Below are positions 1 through 10,148 of a stretch of DNA of 62,160 bases, one piece after another. This DNA is from Streptosporangiales bacterium (GTDB taxonomy: Bacteria > Actinomycetota > Actinomycetes > Streptosporangiales > WHST01): contig WHTA01000027.1 of the NCBI GenBank assembly GCA_009379825.1, forward strand, positions 1 to 62,160, given 5' to 3'. The position numbers and the translations under genes were made by a program. Every line of letters begins with the position of its first letter. Position 1 is the stretch's first letter. The notes under the pieces are model-generated. The model worked only from the letters and a program-made list of their open reading frames with translations, searched no databases and was not told the origin of the DNA.

Positions 1-1
1 C

Positions 2-109
2 GACTACGAAGACTCATACCTACCCACCGGCTCCATGGGCGGTACCGCCGAGGAGGCCCTCGACACAGCCTGCGGTCTCTACCTCGCCGACCCGACCGCC
101 TGGACCTGA
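2..109 (+). CDS. C-terminal fragment of an unidentified protein
   Basis: An open frame enters from the left edge and stops with TGA at 107-109, giving the last 35 residues of a protein. The fragment contains GSMGGTAEEALDTA and ends in LADPTAWT. Codon usage is typical of the window, with G or C at almost every third position. The convergent LCP gene ends 28 bases further on. The fragment is too short to assign to a family and I do not recognise it. Confidence 0.5.
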   Translation, partial: DYEDSYLPTGSMGGTAEEALDTACGLYLADPTAWT

Positions 110-137
110 GCCCCCGACGAACTTCCGGAGATGCCCA

Positions 138-1601
138 CTAGTCGAGCCCGCAGGCGGCTTCCACCGAGTTCGGCTTGCCTGGCTTGCCGGTCTTCGACGT
201 CTTGGGCTTCTTGGCCTTGCCCTTGTCGTCGGACGGCTTCTTGGCGCGCTTCTTCTCCGACCGTTTCTCCGCCTTGCGGATGGTCTCCTGCACCTCGGCC
301 TTGATCTGCGGATAGTCCGGGTTCCCGGTGTCCACCAGCGGCGGGATCAACGGCAGGCTGCTGATCTCCGCGCTCTTGGCCTTCTTCCCCAACTGGAGCA
401 GCGCGGGCAGGTCGTCGTTGGGGATGTCGGTCTTCACGTTCTTCTTCGTGGTGGCGGCGATCTTCTGGAAGCTGCGCATCACGGTCGCAGGGTCGGCCTG
501 CTTCGCGATCGCGGCCATCACGCATCGCTGCCGCTGCATGCGGTGGTAGTCGTCGTCCGCGGCACGCGATCGCGCGTACCACAGTGCCTTCTTGCCGTTC
601 AGATGTCGCTTGCCCTTGCGGACGTAACCGACGTACGCGCCCTCAGGCCCGATCGGCAGGTCCTTCTCGACGTAGACGGTGATACCGCCGATCGCGTCGA
701 TGATCTCCTCGAACGCCTTCAGGTTCACCAGCGCGTAGTAGTCGATCTTCAGGCCGAGGATCTCCGAGATCACTTCCTGCGTGGCCTGCGCGCCGGGATT
801 GCTGCCCTTCTTGAACTTGTTCGGGTTGTCCGTGCCGTACACGTAGACGGCGTTGAGCATGTCCGTGTAGCCGGAAGGGAACTCGTCCTTCATCCGGTCG
901 GGCATCGGCGCGTTGAGCATGTTGCGCGGCAGGCTGAACATCACCGTGTCTCCGGTACGAGTGTCGATGCTCGCCACGATCATCGTGTCGGTACGGACAC
1001 CGGTGCGGTTCCTGCCGCCGTCGCCGCCGAGCAGGAGGACGTTCAGGCGCGGCTTGTCGGCCCAGGGATCCTTGCCTTCCTTGGACTTCCGCGGTTGCTT
1101 GTCGTCGTCGTTGAAGACGTTGCTGATGACGTCACGCCCGACGTAGGCCTGTCGTGCCGCGTAGATCGGCGGCGTGGAGACCGCGAAGCTGAGCACGCCG
1201 ACGACGAGCGCAGCCAACAGTCCGTGCAGAACGCTGGACTGGCCGGGCCGGCGCAGGTGGTACGCGGAGACGATGACCGCGGACCAGCCGATGGCGAGCA
1301 GCACCGCGGTGACCATGACGGCGGTCAGCACGTTGGTGTCGACCGCGTAGACGAGCAGCTGGGTGGGGTCCACGACGGTCGCGAGGAGCACGCCACCGCC
1401 GGCCAGGAGGAGGAAGAACGCGAGGATGGCGATGCCTGAGCGCCGCCGGCCCGCCCAGATGTGACCGGAGCCGGGGAGCAGTGTCGACACGGCGGCGAGC
1501 CCGACCGCAGCCCAGGTCTGCCGTGCGGGAGTGCGCCTGCGGCGGCGGCGAGACGCCCGGCTACTTGCCCCGTCGCGGTCCAGCCGCTCCGGCGTATACA
1601 C
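138..1601 (-). CDS. LytR-CpsA-Psr (LCP) family cell-envelope protein
   Basis: This is a membrane-anchored LCP-family protein of 487 residues. The family transfers wall glycopolymers from lipid carriers to peptidoglycan outside the membrane. An Arg-rich cytoplasmic N-terminus is followed by about four hydrophobic segments in the first 150 residues, then the extracytoplasmic LCP domain. That domain starts at LNVLLLGGDGG and shows the expected GVRTDTMIV and SLPRNM blocks, whose Arg and Asp residues bind pyrophosphate in known LCP structures. The C-terminus is a Lys-rich tail. A GTG start at 1601 has AGGAGAG seven bases upstream and is preferred over an in-frame start at 1658. The four N-terminal segments are more than the single anchor of classical LCP proteins. 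The substrate is not predictable. Confidence 0.92.
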   Translation of the reverse strand: MYTPERLDRDGASSRASRRRRRRTPARQTWAAVGLAAVSTLLPGSGHIWAGRRRSGIAILAFFLLLAGGGVLLATVVDPTQLLVYAVDTNVLTAVMVTAVLLAIGWSAVIVSAYHLRRPGQSSVLHGLLAALVVGVLSFAVSTPPIYAARQAYVGRDVISNVFNDDDKQPRKSKEGKDPWADKPRLNVLLLGGDGGRNRTGVRTDTMIVASIDTRTGDTVMFSLPRNMLNAPMPDRMKDEFPSGYTDMLNAVYVYGTDNPNKFKKGSNPGAQATQEVISEILGLKIDYYALVNLKAFEEIIDAIGGITVYVEKDLPIGPEGAYVGYVRKGKRHLNGKKALWYARSRAADDDYHRMQRQRCVMAAIAKQADPATVMRSFQKIAATTKKNVKTDIPNDDLPALLQLGKKAKSAEISSLPLIPPLVDTGNPDYPQIKAEVQETIRKAEKRSEKKRAKKPSDDKGKAKKPKTSKTGKPGKPNSVEAACGLD

Positions 1602-1838
1602 CCGGTCGCTCTCCTCTCGTCGTGCGGCGGTGCTACCCAGCCGTGGCACCCACCGCACCGTACGCCAATACTCGCCGGCGCGCCGGATACGGGTTTGGGC
1701 GTCCGCTCATGCTAATGGTGTCACTTCGTCCAAGACGCTCGACAGCCCCCGAAGGTTGCCTTTCACGGCGTCCGCTGTTGCCGTGCCTCGGACGGCGATA
1801 GCCTGCCATCGGCAGCAAGCGTCGAGAAAGGGTTGGTA

Positions 1839-2477
1839 ATGCAGCTAACCAAGCTCGGACATTCCTGCGTACGCATTGTCGCCGACGGTAAAACGTTGGT
1901 CATCGATCCGGGCATATTCAGCGAAGATTTTGCCCTCGAAGGCGCGGATGCGGTTCTCGTCACACATGAACACCCCGACCATCTCGATCGGGACAAACTA
2001 GGCGCCGCGCTGAGCACCAACGCCGATCTGCACGTCTGGACCAACCGGCCGCTCGCCGAGCAGCTGGACACCTCGTACCCCGGCCGCGTCACCGCGGTGC
2101 GTGCCGGCGAGCAGTTCGACGCCGCGGGCTGCACCGTGCGCGCACACGGCGTGGACCACGCCGTCATCCGCGACGCGATCCCGATCATCGCGAACACCGG
2201 CTTCCTGATCGACGGGGTCTTCCATCCGGGGGACGCGTTCACCGTCCCGGACGAGCCCATCGAGACGCTGCTGCTGCCGCTGAACGCGCCGTGGGCGAAG
2301 CTCAGCGAGACCGTCGAGCAGCTGGCACAGGTCGCGCCCGGACGGGTGCACCCGGTCCACGACGCGTTGCTGACCCCCGCCGGGCTCAGCGTCTACGGCG
2401 GGCACGCGGAGCAGGTCAGTACCGAGTCCGGCGCCACGTTCCACCGCCTCGAACCGGGCGACTCGGTCACCCTCTAG
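1839..2477 (+). CDS. MBL-fold metal-dependent hydrolase (UlaG-like)
   Basis: This 212-residue protein has a metallo-beta-lactamase fold. The start MQLTKLGHSCVRI and the metal-binding block THEHPDHLD near residues 44-52 are typical of the UlaG-like branch of small cytoplasmic MBL hydrolases, and a later GDAF supplies the usual Asp ligand. The ATG at 1839 sits six bases after AGAAAGGG. A TTG two codons upstream overlaps that ribosome-binding site and is less likely. Members often act on phosphodiester or lactone substrates, but none can be named here. It stands alone, divergent from the LCP gene. Confidence 0.92.
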   Translation: MQLTKLGHSCVRIVADGKTLVIDPGIFSEDFALEGADAVLVTHEHPDHLDRDKLGAALSTNADLHVWTNRPLAEQLDTSYPGRVTAVRAGEQFDAAGCTVRAHGVDHAVIRDAIPIIANTGFLIDGVFHPGDAFTVPDEPIETLLLPLNAPWAKLSETVEQLAQVAPGRVHPVHDALLTPAGLSVYGGHAEQVSTESGATFHRLEPGDSVTL

Positions 2478-2485
2478 CTTCGTGC

Positions 2486-2832
2486 TCAGCCGAACGGGCG
2501 TACCCCGGTGCTCCCGGCCGGCGCGTAGATCGCCATCGCACCGACGGCCGTGCCGAGGCCGTCGCAGAGTACGAGCAGCCTTCCGGGGAAGTGCCCCTCC
2601 TGGCCGTCCGCGCAGAGCACCGGCAGGTCGGCGGCCAGGTCCTTGACCTGGGGGTGCGCCATGGCGTTGCGAACCCGGTCCAGTGCGCCTCACGCAGCCG
2701 CTGCGGCACGACCAGATCGAGCGTCCGACCGACCGCATCCTCCGCCCGGTGCCCGAACAGCACCTCGGCCCCCGCACTCCACCGCACGATGACACCCTGC
2801 GTATCCGCCTCGATGATCGCGTGCTCGGCCAC
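2486..2832 (-). pseudogene. PAS-domain protein, frameshifted
   Basis: From a GTG at 2832, with GGGAGGGGG upstream, the frame encodes a PAS sensor domain containing AIIEADTQGVIVRWS and AEDAVGRTLDLVVP, up to HWTGF. At about 2668-2672 the reading frame must shift by one base. The second frame then continues with NAMAHPQVKDLAADLPVL, then RLLVLCDGLGTAVGAMAIY, and a TGA at 2486-2488. The 347-base span is one base short of a multiple of three, so a single deletion explains everything. The corrected product would be about 115 residues, a stand-alone PAS protein. It is either a sequencing error or a recent pseudogene. The ligand is unknown. Confidence 0.7.
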
Positions 2833-2868
2833 CGCCGCCGCCCCCTCCCGTCCGGGTCCAAGAGGAAC

Positions 2869-2882
2869 GTTACCGAGGTAAC
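2869..2882. promoter_or_regulatory. Perfect palindrome GTTACCgaGGTAAC
   Basis: Six-base arms around a two-base centre lie 37 bases upstream of the GTG of the PAS gene. A second inverted repeat, GAGGT-aaccg-ACCTC, overlaps its right arm. The position suits an operator for the PAS gene. The gap between this gene and guaA (2833-3060) holds nothing else I can support. Confidence 0.3.
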
Positions 2883-3060
2883 CGACCTCGAGGCTTGGAC
2901 GAATGCGCACCCGTCCAGCCGGCCGTTCGCCAGCGCATCCCCTTGCTGAGGCGTCTGATGTGGCGCAGGCGCACCGACGACAGGTGACCAGGACCAAGCG
3001 GGTTCGGGTGAAGCGATCCCCAGGCGCGCTGGCGACAGTACTGACCGCAGGTCGGTGGCG

Positions 3061-4611
3061 TCACTCCCACTCGATGGTGCCCGGGGGTTTGCTGGTGACG
3101 TCGAGGACGACCCGGTTCACCTCGCGGACCTCGTTCGTGATCCGGGTGGAGATCCGGCCGAGCACCTCGTACGGCAGCCGCGCCCAGTCCGCGGTCATCG
3201 CGTCCTCGCTGGTCACCGGGCGCAGCACCACCGGGTGCCCGTAGGTGCGCTCGTCGCCTTGCACGCCGACCGAGCGGACGTCGGCGAGCAGCACGACCGG
3301 GCACTGCCAGACGTCCCTGTCCAGGCCGGCGCGGGTGAGCTCCTCGCGGGCGATCGCGTCCGCCTCGCGCAGCAGGTCGAGGCGCTCCCTGGTGACCTCG
3401 CCGACGATCCTGATCGCCAGCCCCGGCCCGGGGAACGGCTGCCGCCAGACGATCTCCGTGGGCAGCCCCAGCTCCTCGCCCACCCGGCGCACCTCGTCCT
3501 TGAACAGCCACCGCAGCGGCTCGACCAGCTCGAAGGCGAGGTCGTCGGGCAGCCCGCCGACGTTGTGGTGCGACTTGATGTTCGCCGTCCCCGTGCCACC
3601 GCCGGACTCGACGACGTCCGGGTACAGCGTGCCCTGCACCAGGAAGCCGACGTCCTCCACGGCCGCCAGCTCGCGGGCCGTCTGCTCGAAGACCCGAATG
3701 AACTCGTGCCCGATGATCCGGCGCTTCTCCTCCGGGTCGTGCACCTCGGCGAGCGCCTGCTGGAACTGGTCGGCGGCCTCCACGACTTTCAGCCGCACGC
3801 CGGACGCCGCGACGAAGTCCTTCTCCACCTGCTCGGCCTCGCCCTTGCGCAGCAGCCCGTGGTCGACGAATACGCAGGTCAGCCGGTCGCCGAGGGCCCG
3901 CTGCACCAGCGCGGCCGCGACTGCGGAGTCGACGCCGCCGGACAGCGCGCACAGCGCCTGCCGGTCGCCGACCTGGGTACGGATCCGGTCGACCTGCTCC
4001 TCGACGATGTTCAGCATCGTCCAGGTGGGCCGGCAGCCCGCCGCGTCGTAGAGGAACCGCTCGAGCACCTGCTGCCCCTGCTCGGTGTGCATCACCTCAG
4101 GGTGGAACTGCACGCCGTAGAGCCCGTTCGGCGCGTACTCGAAGGCCGCGACCTGGGCGCCCTCGCTGGACGCCAGCACGGTGAAGTCCGGGGGCGCGGC
4201 GGTCACCTCGTCGCCGTGCGACATCCACACCTGCCGCAGCCGCGGCTGGCCGCGGAACAGGGTGCCCTCGTCCAGGACGGTGAGCGACGTGCCGCCGAAC
4301 TCGCTGCCGCCGGTACGGGCCACGGTGCCGCCGAGTGCCAGGGCCATCGCCTGGAAGCCGTAGCAGATCCCGAGCACCGGCACCTCGCCGGTGAACAGCC
4401 CAGGGTCGACCTGGGGCGCTCCGTGCGCGTACACCGAGGCTGGGCCGCCGGAAAGGATCACCGCCTTCGGCTTCTTCGCCAGCATCTCCGCGGCGCTCAT
4501 CGTCGACGGGACGATCTCGCTGTAGACGTGTGCCTCCCGCACCCGTCTGGCGATCAGCTGCGCGTACTGCGCCCCGTAGTCGACGACAAGAACGGTGTCG
4601 AACTCGCTCAC
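3061..4611 (-). CDS. guaA: GMP synthase (glutamine-hydrolysing)
   Basis: This enzyme converts XMP, ATP and glutamine to GMP, the last step of guanine nucleotide synthesis in the cytoplasm. The 516-residue length is normal. The N-terminal class I glutamine amidotransferase domain shows the nucleophile motif GICYGFQAM near residue 83 and the His-Glu pair in FHPEVMH. The ATP-pyrophosphatase P-loop [11 protein letters not shown] follows near residue 230. The C-terminus PPGTIEWE is the conserved end of the dimerisation domain. The start [18 protein letters not shown] is as in other actinobacterial GuaA. It lies about 37 kb from guaB and guaB3 on the same strand, as part of the apparent ancestral backbone of the region. 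Confidence 0.98.
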   Translation of the reverse strand: MSEFDTVLVVDYGAQYAQLIARRVREAHVYSEIVPSTMSAAEMLAKKPKAVILSGGPASVYAHGAPQVDPGLFTGEVPVLGICYGFQAMALALGGTVARTGGSEFGGTSLTVLDEGTLFRGQPRLRQVWMSHGDEVTAAPPDFTVLASSEGAQVAAFEYAPNGLYGVQFHPEVMHTEQGQQVLERFLYDAAGCRPTWTMLNIVEEQVDRIRTQVGDRQALCALSGGVDSAVAAALVQRALGDRLTCVFVDHGLLRKGEAEQVEKDFVAASGVRLKVVEAADQFQQALAEVHDPEEKRRIIGHEFIRVFEQTARELAAVEDVGFLVQGTLYPDVVESGGGTGTANIKSHHNVGGLPDDLAFELVEPLRWLFKDEVRRVGEELGLPTEIVWRQPFPGPGLAIRIVGEVTRERLDLLREADAIAREELTRAGLDRDVWQCPVVLLADVRSVGVQGDERTYGHPVVLRPVTSEDAMTADWARLPYEVLGRISTRITNEVREVNRVVLDVTSKPPGTIEWE

Positions 4612-4763
4612 CTAGCGTGCCTTTCGCAGATCTGCTGACGTGGGTACCACTCGAGGAATCGCGACGCTGCGTTGCGATCCCGACAGTTCATCTCACCACG
4701 GTGGTACGAGCGGCATACCTGCGGCATAGTCACCAGGTCACCGCGCTGCCGGGAGGAGCGACC

Positions 4764-6005
4764 ATGTCCCTGGTGTCCACACTAGCCGCGACGGCTGCCG
4801 GGCTCCTGTTGACCAGTACCGTAACCCCCATGACGGCCGCGGCCGGCCCCGCCCAGGTGCGCTTCGCCACCTTCAACGCGTCGCTGAACCGCGCCAGCCA
4901 GGGCGAGCTCGTCCAGGACCTCGGCACCCGCGACGACGCGCAGGCCAGGAACGTGGCGGAGATCATCCAACGCAACCGGCCGGACGTGCTGCTCGTGAAC
5001 GAGTTCGACCACGACGCCGACGGCGAGGCGGCCGAGCTGTTCCAGCGCAACTACCTCTCCGTCGGCCAACGCGGCGCGCACCCGATCGAGTACCCGTACC
5101 GGTACGTCGCGCCGAGCAACACCGGCGTCCCCACCGGCTTCGACCTCGACCACGACGGCAGGGCCGTGACCACCGTGGGCGAGCCCGGTTACGGCAACGA
5201 CGCGCACGGGTTCGGCGACTTCCCCGGCCAGTACGGCATGGTCGTGTACTCCAAGCACCCGATCGACGACGACCGCGTACGCACGTTCCAGGAGTTCCGG
5301 TGGAAGGACATACCGGGCGCGGAGCTGCCGACCGACCCGGAGACCGGCGAGCCTTGGTACGGCGACGACGTGCTCGACGTGCTACGGCTGTCCTCGAAGA
5401 GCCACTGGGACCTGCCGATCAGGGTCGGGGCGCGTACGGTGCACCTGCTCGCCGCGCACCCGACCCCGCCGACCTTCGACGGCGCCGAGGACCGCAACGG
5501 CAGACGCAACCACGACGAGATCAGGTTCTGGGCCGACTACGTCACGCCGGGGGCCGGCGACTACATCTACGACGACGCCGGCGACCGCGGCGGCCTCGCG
5601 CCAGGTGCACAGTTCGTCATCGCGGGTGACTACAACGCCGACCCGTACGACGGGGACAGCTACGACCACGCCGCCAGGCAGTTCACCGAGCACCCGCTGA
5701 TCGACGCGAGGAACGTCCCGACGAGCGAGGGCGCGGTGCAGGCGGCGGAGCTGCAGGGCGGCGCGAACGCCGGGCACGACGGTGATCCCGCGAACGACAC
5801 GGCGGACTTCGGCGACGCGGGGGCGTTCGGCCCGGGGAACCTGCGCGTCGACTACGTCCTGCCGTCGCGGGGGCTGCCGGTCGCCGGCACGGCCGTGTTC
5901 TGGCCGACGTCCGACGACCCGCTGGCCCGGCTGGTCTGGCCGGCCGACGGCCAGCCGCCACCGAGCTCGGACCACCGGCTGGTGTGGCTCGACGTACGCA
6001 CCTGA
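4764..6005 (+). CDS. Secreted endonuclease/exonuclease/phosphatase (EEP) family protein
   Basis: This 413-residue protein begins with a signal peptide (MSLVSTLAATAAGLLLTS, cleavage probably near the TAAAG that follows). The EEP fold then shows VRFATFNASLNR, the metal-ligand stretch VLLVNEFDHDADG, the GDYNADPYDGDS block and a C-terminal SSDHRLVWLDV. These are the usual DNase I-like active-site motifs (Asn, Glu, Asp-x-Asn, Asp-His). The ATG at 4764 follows GGGAGGAG by five bases. Secreted relatives cleave nucleic acids or phosphodiesters and some are phytase-like. The substrate is not evident. The gene is divergent from guaA. Confidence 0.92.
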   Translation: MSLVSTLAATAAGLLLTSTVTPMTAAAGPAQVRFATFNASLNRASQGELVQDLGTRDDAQARNVAEIIQRNRPDVLLVNEFDHDADGEAAELFQRNYLSVGQRGAHPIEYPYRYVAPSNTGVPTGFDLDHDGRAVTTVGEPGYGNDAHGFGDFPGQYGMVVYSKHPIDDDRVRTFQEFRWKDIPGAELPTDPETGEPWYGDDVLDVLRLSSKSHWDLPIRVGARTVHLLAAHPTPPTFDGAEDRNGRRNHDEIRFWADYVTPGAGDYIYDDAGDRGGLAPGAQFVIAGDYNADPYDGDSYDHAARQFTEHPLIDARNVPTSEGAVQAAELQGGANAGHDGDPANDTADFGDAGAFGPGNLRVDYVLPSRGLPVAGTAVFWPTSDDPLARLVWPADGQPPPSSDHRLVWLDVRT

Positions 6006-6105
6006 CGGCGGGTGCCTACGATGGGCACATGTCGTGCCGGGAACAATCGCCGGCCCGTGGGAGTCTTCACCACTGAGGCGGTACCACACATGGGAGGCGG
6101 ACACG

Positions 6106-6789
6106 GTGGCCTCGAAGAAGGGGCAGAAGGCACGGGCCAGGGAGCTGCTCGCGCAGCGAAGGGCCGAGGAGGCGCGCCGGCGGCGCCGGATCAGGTTCTC
6201 GCTCATCGGCGCGGGCGCCGTGGTCGTCGTCCTGCTGGCCACGGCCATCACCTGGGCGGCGGTCACCGGCGACGACGACGACGATGGCGGCGGTTCTCGG
6301 GCGACACCGACGGTCGGCACCGGCAGGCCGCCGTGGCCGGTGCCTGACGACCCGCTCGAGGGCGCCCGCGCGGCCGGCCTGGACGTCACCGAGATGGAGG
6401 GCACGGCCGAGCACTTCCACAGCCACCTCGACATCCTGGTAGACGGCAAGCCCGTCCAGGTGCCGGCGAACATCGGCGTCGCGCAGACGGGGATGTCGGA
6501 GCTGCACACCCACGACGCCGGCGGCCTGCTGCACGTCGAGGCGCCGACGGCGGGCAAGCGGTACACCCTGGGGCAGCTGTTCCGTACCTGGCAGGTGCGC
6601 CTCACCGCGAACGCGATCGGCGGCCTCGAGACCGGCGACGGCGACGAGCTACGCGCCTACGTCGACGGCGAGCGCGTGACCGGCGACCTGGCAAACATCG
6701 AACTCGGGTCGAGGAAACAGATCGTCCTGGTCTACGGCCCCGCCGACGAGCAACCCGACCTACCGACCTACACCTTCACCGAGGACTGA
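6106..6789 (+). CDS. Membrane-anchored His-rich protein of unknown function
   Basis: This 227-residue protein has an Arg/Lys-rich cytoplasmic start, one membrane helix at about 32-53, a short Asp-rich run and an extracytoplasmic domain. That domain carries clustered histidines: H103, H105 and H107 in HFHSHLD, H134 and H136 in LHTHD, and H143. They sit around the phrase DGKPVQVPANIG. I recognise this pattern from actinobacterial hypothetical proteins but know no assigned function; metal binding is my inference. The GTG at 6106 has GGGAGG eight bases upstream and fits the MASKKGQKAR start. It is convergent with glpD, with only seven bases between the two stops. Confidence 0.85.
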   Translation: MASKKGQKARARELLAQRRAEEARRRRRIRFSLIGAGAVVVVLLATAITWAAVTGDDDDDGGGSRATPTVGTGRPPWPVPDDPLEGARAAGLDVTEMEGTAEHFHSHLDILVDGKPVQVPANIGVAQTGMSELHTHDAGGLLHVEAPTAGKRYTLGQLFRTWQVRLTANAIGGLETGDGDELRAYVDGERVTGDLANIELGSRKQIVLVYGPADEQPDLPTYTFTED

Positions 6790-6796
6790 CCCCGCG

Positions 6797-8500
6797 TCAG
6801 TAGGCGATGACGTCCGGGGCGCCCAGGCGGGCGGCGTCGGCGGCGGTGTCGTCGGTTTGTTCCTGGGATGCGCGCTCGGCCTCTACGCGTAGCCGGTAGT
6901 GCTCGATCTCCTGGCTGGTGCGCTCCTCGTCCCAACCGAGTACCGGGGCGATCAGCCGGCCGATCTCCGCGGCTGCTTCCACGCCGCGATCCCAGGTCTC
7001 GATGGACGCCCTCGTACGCCGGGTGAGCACGTCCTCCAGGTGCAGTATGCCCTCGTGCGAGGCTGCGTACAGCGCCTCCACCTTGAGGTAGTCGTCGGCG
7101 CCTGGCAGCGCCTCGCCCAGCTCCGGCCGCTCGTCGACGAGGGCGAGCACCTCGTCGACCAGGGTGCCGTACCGGCGCAGCAGGTGCTCGATCCGCGCGA
7201 CGTGCAGGCCGTGCGCGCTCGCCAGCCGGAACCGCTCGTTCCACCGCACGGCGTAGCCGCTCGCACCGACCAGCGGCGTACGGTCGGTGCACGACTCCGG
7301 TACCCGCCCGGGCAGGCCGCGCGCCGCCACGTCGATCGCGTCCTTCGCCATCACCCGGTACGTCGTGTACTTCCCGCCGGCCACCACGATCAGGCCGGGC
7401 ACCGGCTGCGCCACGCTGTGCTCACGGGACAGCTTCGACGTCTCGTCCTTCTCCCCGGCGAGCAACGGTCGCAGCCCCGCGTACACGCCCTCCACGTCGG
7501 CACGCGAAAGCGGCGACCGCAGTACCGCGTTGACGTGCTCGAGCAGGTAGTCGATGTCCTTGGCGCTCGCCGCGGGATGCACCTTGTCGAGCTCCCACGG
7601 GGTGTCGGTGGTGCCGACGATCCAGTGCCTGCCCCACGGGATGACGAACAGGACGCTCTTCTCCGTACGGAGGATCAGCCCGGTGTCGAGGTGGATCCGG
7701 TCGCGCGGCACCACCAGGTGGATGCCCTTGCTCGCCTTGACGTGGAACCGGCCGCGGCCGACGAGCTGCTGTACGTCGTCGGTCCAGACGCCGGTCGCGT
7801 TGACCACTTGCCTGGCGTGGATGACGAACTCCCTGTCGCCGGTCAGGTCGTGCGCCCTGACGCCGGTGATCCGCTCCCCCTCCCGCTGGAACCCGGTCGC
7901 CCGCACCCCGGTCGCGGTCGCGGCACCGTACTGCGCAGCCGTACGCGCGAGCATCATGGTGAACCTGGCGTCGTCGACCTGCGCGTCGTAGTACTGCAAC
8001 GCACCGACGAGCGACTCGTCGCGCAGTGCCGGCGCGATCCGCAGCGCCTGCCGCTTGCCCAGGTGCCGGTGCCTGGGCAGGCCGCGGGAGTGCCCGGACG
8101 CCGACGCCAGCACGTCGTACAGCAGCACGCCGGTGCCCGCGTACGCGCGCTCCCAGGCGCGGTGCTTCAACGGGTAGAGGAACGGCACGGGCCGCACCAG
8201 GTGCGGGGCCAGGCGTTGCAGCAGCAGTCCCCGCTCCTGCAACGCTTCCCTGACCAACGCGAAGTCGAGCATCTCCAGGTACCGCAGCCCGCCGTGGATC
8301 AGCTTGCTCGACCGGCTCGACGTGCCCGCCGCGTAGTCACGCGCCTCGATGAGTGCGACGGTGAGCCCGCGGCTCACGGCGTCGAGTGCGGCTCCGGCAC
8401 CCACGACGCCACCACCGATGACGACCACGTCGAACTCGTCGTCCGCCATCCGACGCAGCGACGCCGCGCGATGGTCGGGCGACAGCGCACCCGTGTTCAC
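6797..8500 (-). CDS. glpD: Aerobic glycerol-3-phosphate dehydrogenase
   Basis: This FAD enzyme oxidises glycerol 3-phosphate to dihydroxyacetone phosphate and passes electrons to the quinone pool at the membrane. The dinucleotide-binding motif VVVIGGGVVGAGAALDA lies near residue 25. It is followed by the family block GTSSRSSKLIHGGLRYLE and, later, GRHWIVGTTDTPWE. At 567 residues the length is normal and includes the C-terminal helical domain. The GTG start has GGGGGAGG eight bases upstream. It lies 57 bases downstream of glpK on the same strand and is almost certainly co-transcribed with it. Together they convert glycerol to dihydroxyacetone phosphate. Confidence 0.97.
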   Translation of the reverse strand: MNTGALSPDHRAASLRRMADDEFDVVVIGGGVVGAGAALDAVSRGLTVALIEARDYAAGTSSRSSKLIHGGLRYLEMLDFALVREALQERGLLLQRLAPHLVRPVPFLYPLKHRAWERAYAGTGVLLYDVLASASGHSRGLPRHRHLGKRQALRIAPALRDESLVGALQYYDAQVDDARFTMMLARTAAQYGAATATGVRATGFQREGERITGVRAHDLTGDREFVIHARQVVNATGVWTDDVQQLVGRGRFHVKASKGIHLVVPRDRIHLDTGLILRTEKSVLFVIPWGRHWIVGTTDTPWELDKVHPAASAKDIDYLLEHVNAVLRSPLSRADVEGVYAGLRPLLAGEKDETSKLSREHSVAQPVPGLIVVAGGKYTTYRVMAKDAIDVAARGLPGRVPESCTDRTPLVGASGYAVRWNERFRLASAHGLHVARIEHLLRRYGTLVDEVLALVDERPELGEALPGADDYLKVEALYAASHEGILHLEDVLTRRTRASIETWDRGVEAAAEIGRLIAPVLGWDEERTSQEIEHYRLRVEAERASQEQTDDTAADAARLGAPDVIAY

Positions 8501-8557
8501 GGAACAGCCTCCCCCTCTTCGGCGATCAAGATCAGTACATCACGCCGGTGCCGAACG

Positions 8558-10075
8558 CTACTCGACGTCCACCCAGCCGTACGTACGCTCGACCGCCTTC
8601 TTCCAGCCGGCGAAGCCGTCCTCACGCTGCTCTTCGGTCCAGGTGGGCTCCCACCGCTTGTCCTCGTTCCAGTTCGCCTGCAGTTCGCCCGTGTTGTTCC
8701 AGAACCCGGTGGCTAGACCGGCCGCGTACGCGGCGCCGAGCGCCGTGGTCTCCGCGACCACCGGCTTCGACACCGGCACGCCGAGGATGTCCGCCTGCAG
8801 CTGCATGCACAGCTCGTTCGCCGTGACCCCGCCGTCGACCTTCAGCACGCTGACCTTCACGCCGGCGTCCTTGGCCATGGCGTCAGCGACGTCGCGGCCT
8901 TGGTAGCAGATCGCCTCCAGCGTCGCGCGGGCCAGGTGCGCGTTGGTGTTGAACCGCGACAGCCCGACGATCGCGCCGCGTGCGTCGGAACGCCAGTACG
9001 GCGCGAACAGTCCGGAGAACGCCGGCACGAAGTACACGCCGCCGTTGTCGTCGACCTGCCGCGCGAGCGTCTCGCTCTCCGCCGCGCCGGAGATGATGCC
9101 GAGCTGGTCACGCAGCCACTGCACGGCGGAACCGGTGACCGCGATCGACCCTTCGAGCGCGTAGACGGCCGGCTGGTTGCCGAACTTGTAGCACAGCGTG
9201 GTGAGCAACCCGTTCTTCGACCGGACGATCTCGGTGCCGGTGTTGAGCAACATGAAGTTGCCGGTGCCGTACGTGTTCTTCGACTCGCCCGGCGCGAAGC
9301 AGACCTGCCCGACGGTGGCCGCCTGCTGGTCGCCGAGGTCACCGGACAGCGGCACGATGCCGCCCAGTGGCCCGCTGACGAGCGTCTGCCCGTAGAAGTT
9401 CGGGTCCGAGGACGGCCGGATCTCCGGCAGCATCTGCCGGGGGATGTCGAAGAACGACAGCAGCTCGTCGTCCCAGTCGAGGGTCTCCAGGTTCATCAGC
9501 ATGGTGCGGCTGGCGTTGGTCACGTCGGTGATGTGCACGCCGCCCTGGATGCCGCCGGTGAGGTTCCACAGCAACCAGGTGTCGGTGTTGCCGAAGATCG
9601 CCTCGCCGCGTTCCGCCGCTGCCCGCACGCCGTCGACGTTCTCCAGGATCCACTGGATCTTGCCGCCGGAGAAGTACGTGGCCGGTGGCAGGCCCGCCTT
9701 CTGCCGGATCACGTCGCCCTTGCCGTCCCGGTCGAGCGCGGACGCGATGCGGTCGGTACGGGTGTCCTGCCAGACGATCGCGTTGTAGAACGGCCGGCCG
9801 TTCTTCGGGTTCCACACGACGGTGGTCTCGCGCTGGTTGGTGATGCCGAGCGCCGCAAGGTCGGTGGCGGCGAGGTTCGACTTGTTGAGCGCGGTCCTCA
9901 CCACGGCCGAGGTGCGTTCCCAGATCTCCAGCGGGTTGTGTTCCACCCAACCGGCCTGCGGCAAGATCTGCTCGTGCTCGAGCTGGTGCTTGCCGACTTC
10001 GTTGCCCCCGTGGTCGAAGACCATGAACCGGGTACTCGTGGTGCCCTGGTCGATAGCGCCGACAAAGTCCGCCAT
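8558..10075 (-). CDS. glpK: Glycerol kinase
   Basis: This enzyme phosphorylates glycerol with ATP to glycerol 3-phosphate. The 505-residue length is normal for the FGGY family. The N-terminal [17 protein letters not shown] is the phosphate-binding loop, [12 protein letters not shown] and the IVWQDTRT stretch line the glycerol site, and the C-terminal [18 protein letters not shown] is the FGGY signature 2 region. The ATG at 10075 is preceded by GGAGGAG. It is the first gene of a glpK-glpD unit. The 139 bases upstream contain a repeated palindromic motif described separately. The matching facilitator gene lies about 29 kb away beside the dihydroxyacetone kinase genes. Confidence 0.98.
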   Translation of the reverse strand: MADFVGAIDQGTTSTRFMVFDHGGNEVGKHQLEHEQILPQAGWVEHNPLEIWERTSAVVRTALNKSNLAATDLAALGITNQRETTVVWNPKNGRPFYNAIVWQDTRTDRIASALDRDGKGDVIRQKAGLPPATYFSGGKIQWILENVDGVRAAAERGEAIFGNTDTWLLWNLTGGIQGGVHITDVTNASRTMLMNLETLDWDDELLSFFDIPRQMLPEIRPSSDPNFYGQTLVSGPLGGIVPLSGDLGDQQAATVGQVCFAPGESKNTYGTGNFMLLNTGTEIVRSKNGLLTTLCYKFGNQPAVYALEGSIAVTGSAVQWLRDQLGIISGAAESETLARQVDDNGGVYFVPAFSGLFAPYWRSDARGAIVGLSRFNTNAHLARATLEAICYQGRDVADAMAKDAGVKVSVLKVDGGVTANELCMQLQADILGVPVSKPVVAETTALGAAYAAGLATGFWNNTGELQANWNEDKRWEPTWTEEQREDGFAGWKKAVERTYGWVDVE

Positions 10076-10148
10076 GAGGAACTCCTCCTCGCTCCGTTGC
10101 GTACCGCCGAGGGTGTGACGGCTACGGTCTCCAGATCGTAGGCGTCTT

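Noticed and set aside
1839-2477. MBL-fold gene as a displaced phnP
   Set aside because: Its start and metal motif are of the UlaG-like type, and it lies 10 kb from the phn operon on the other strand.
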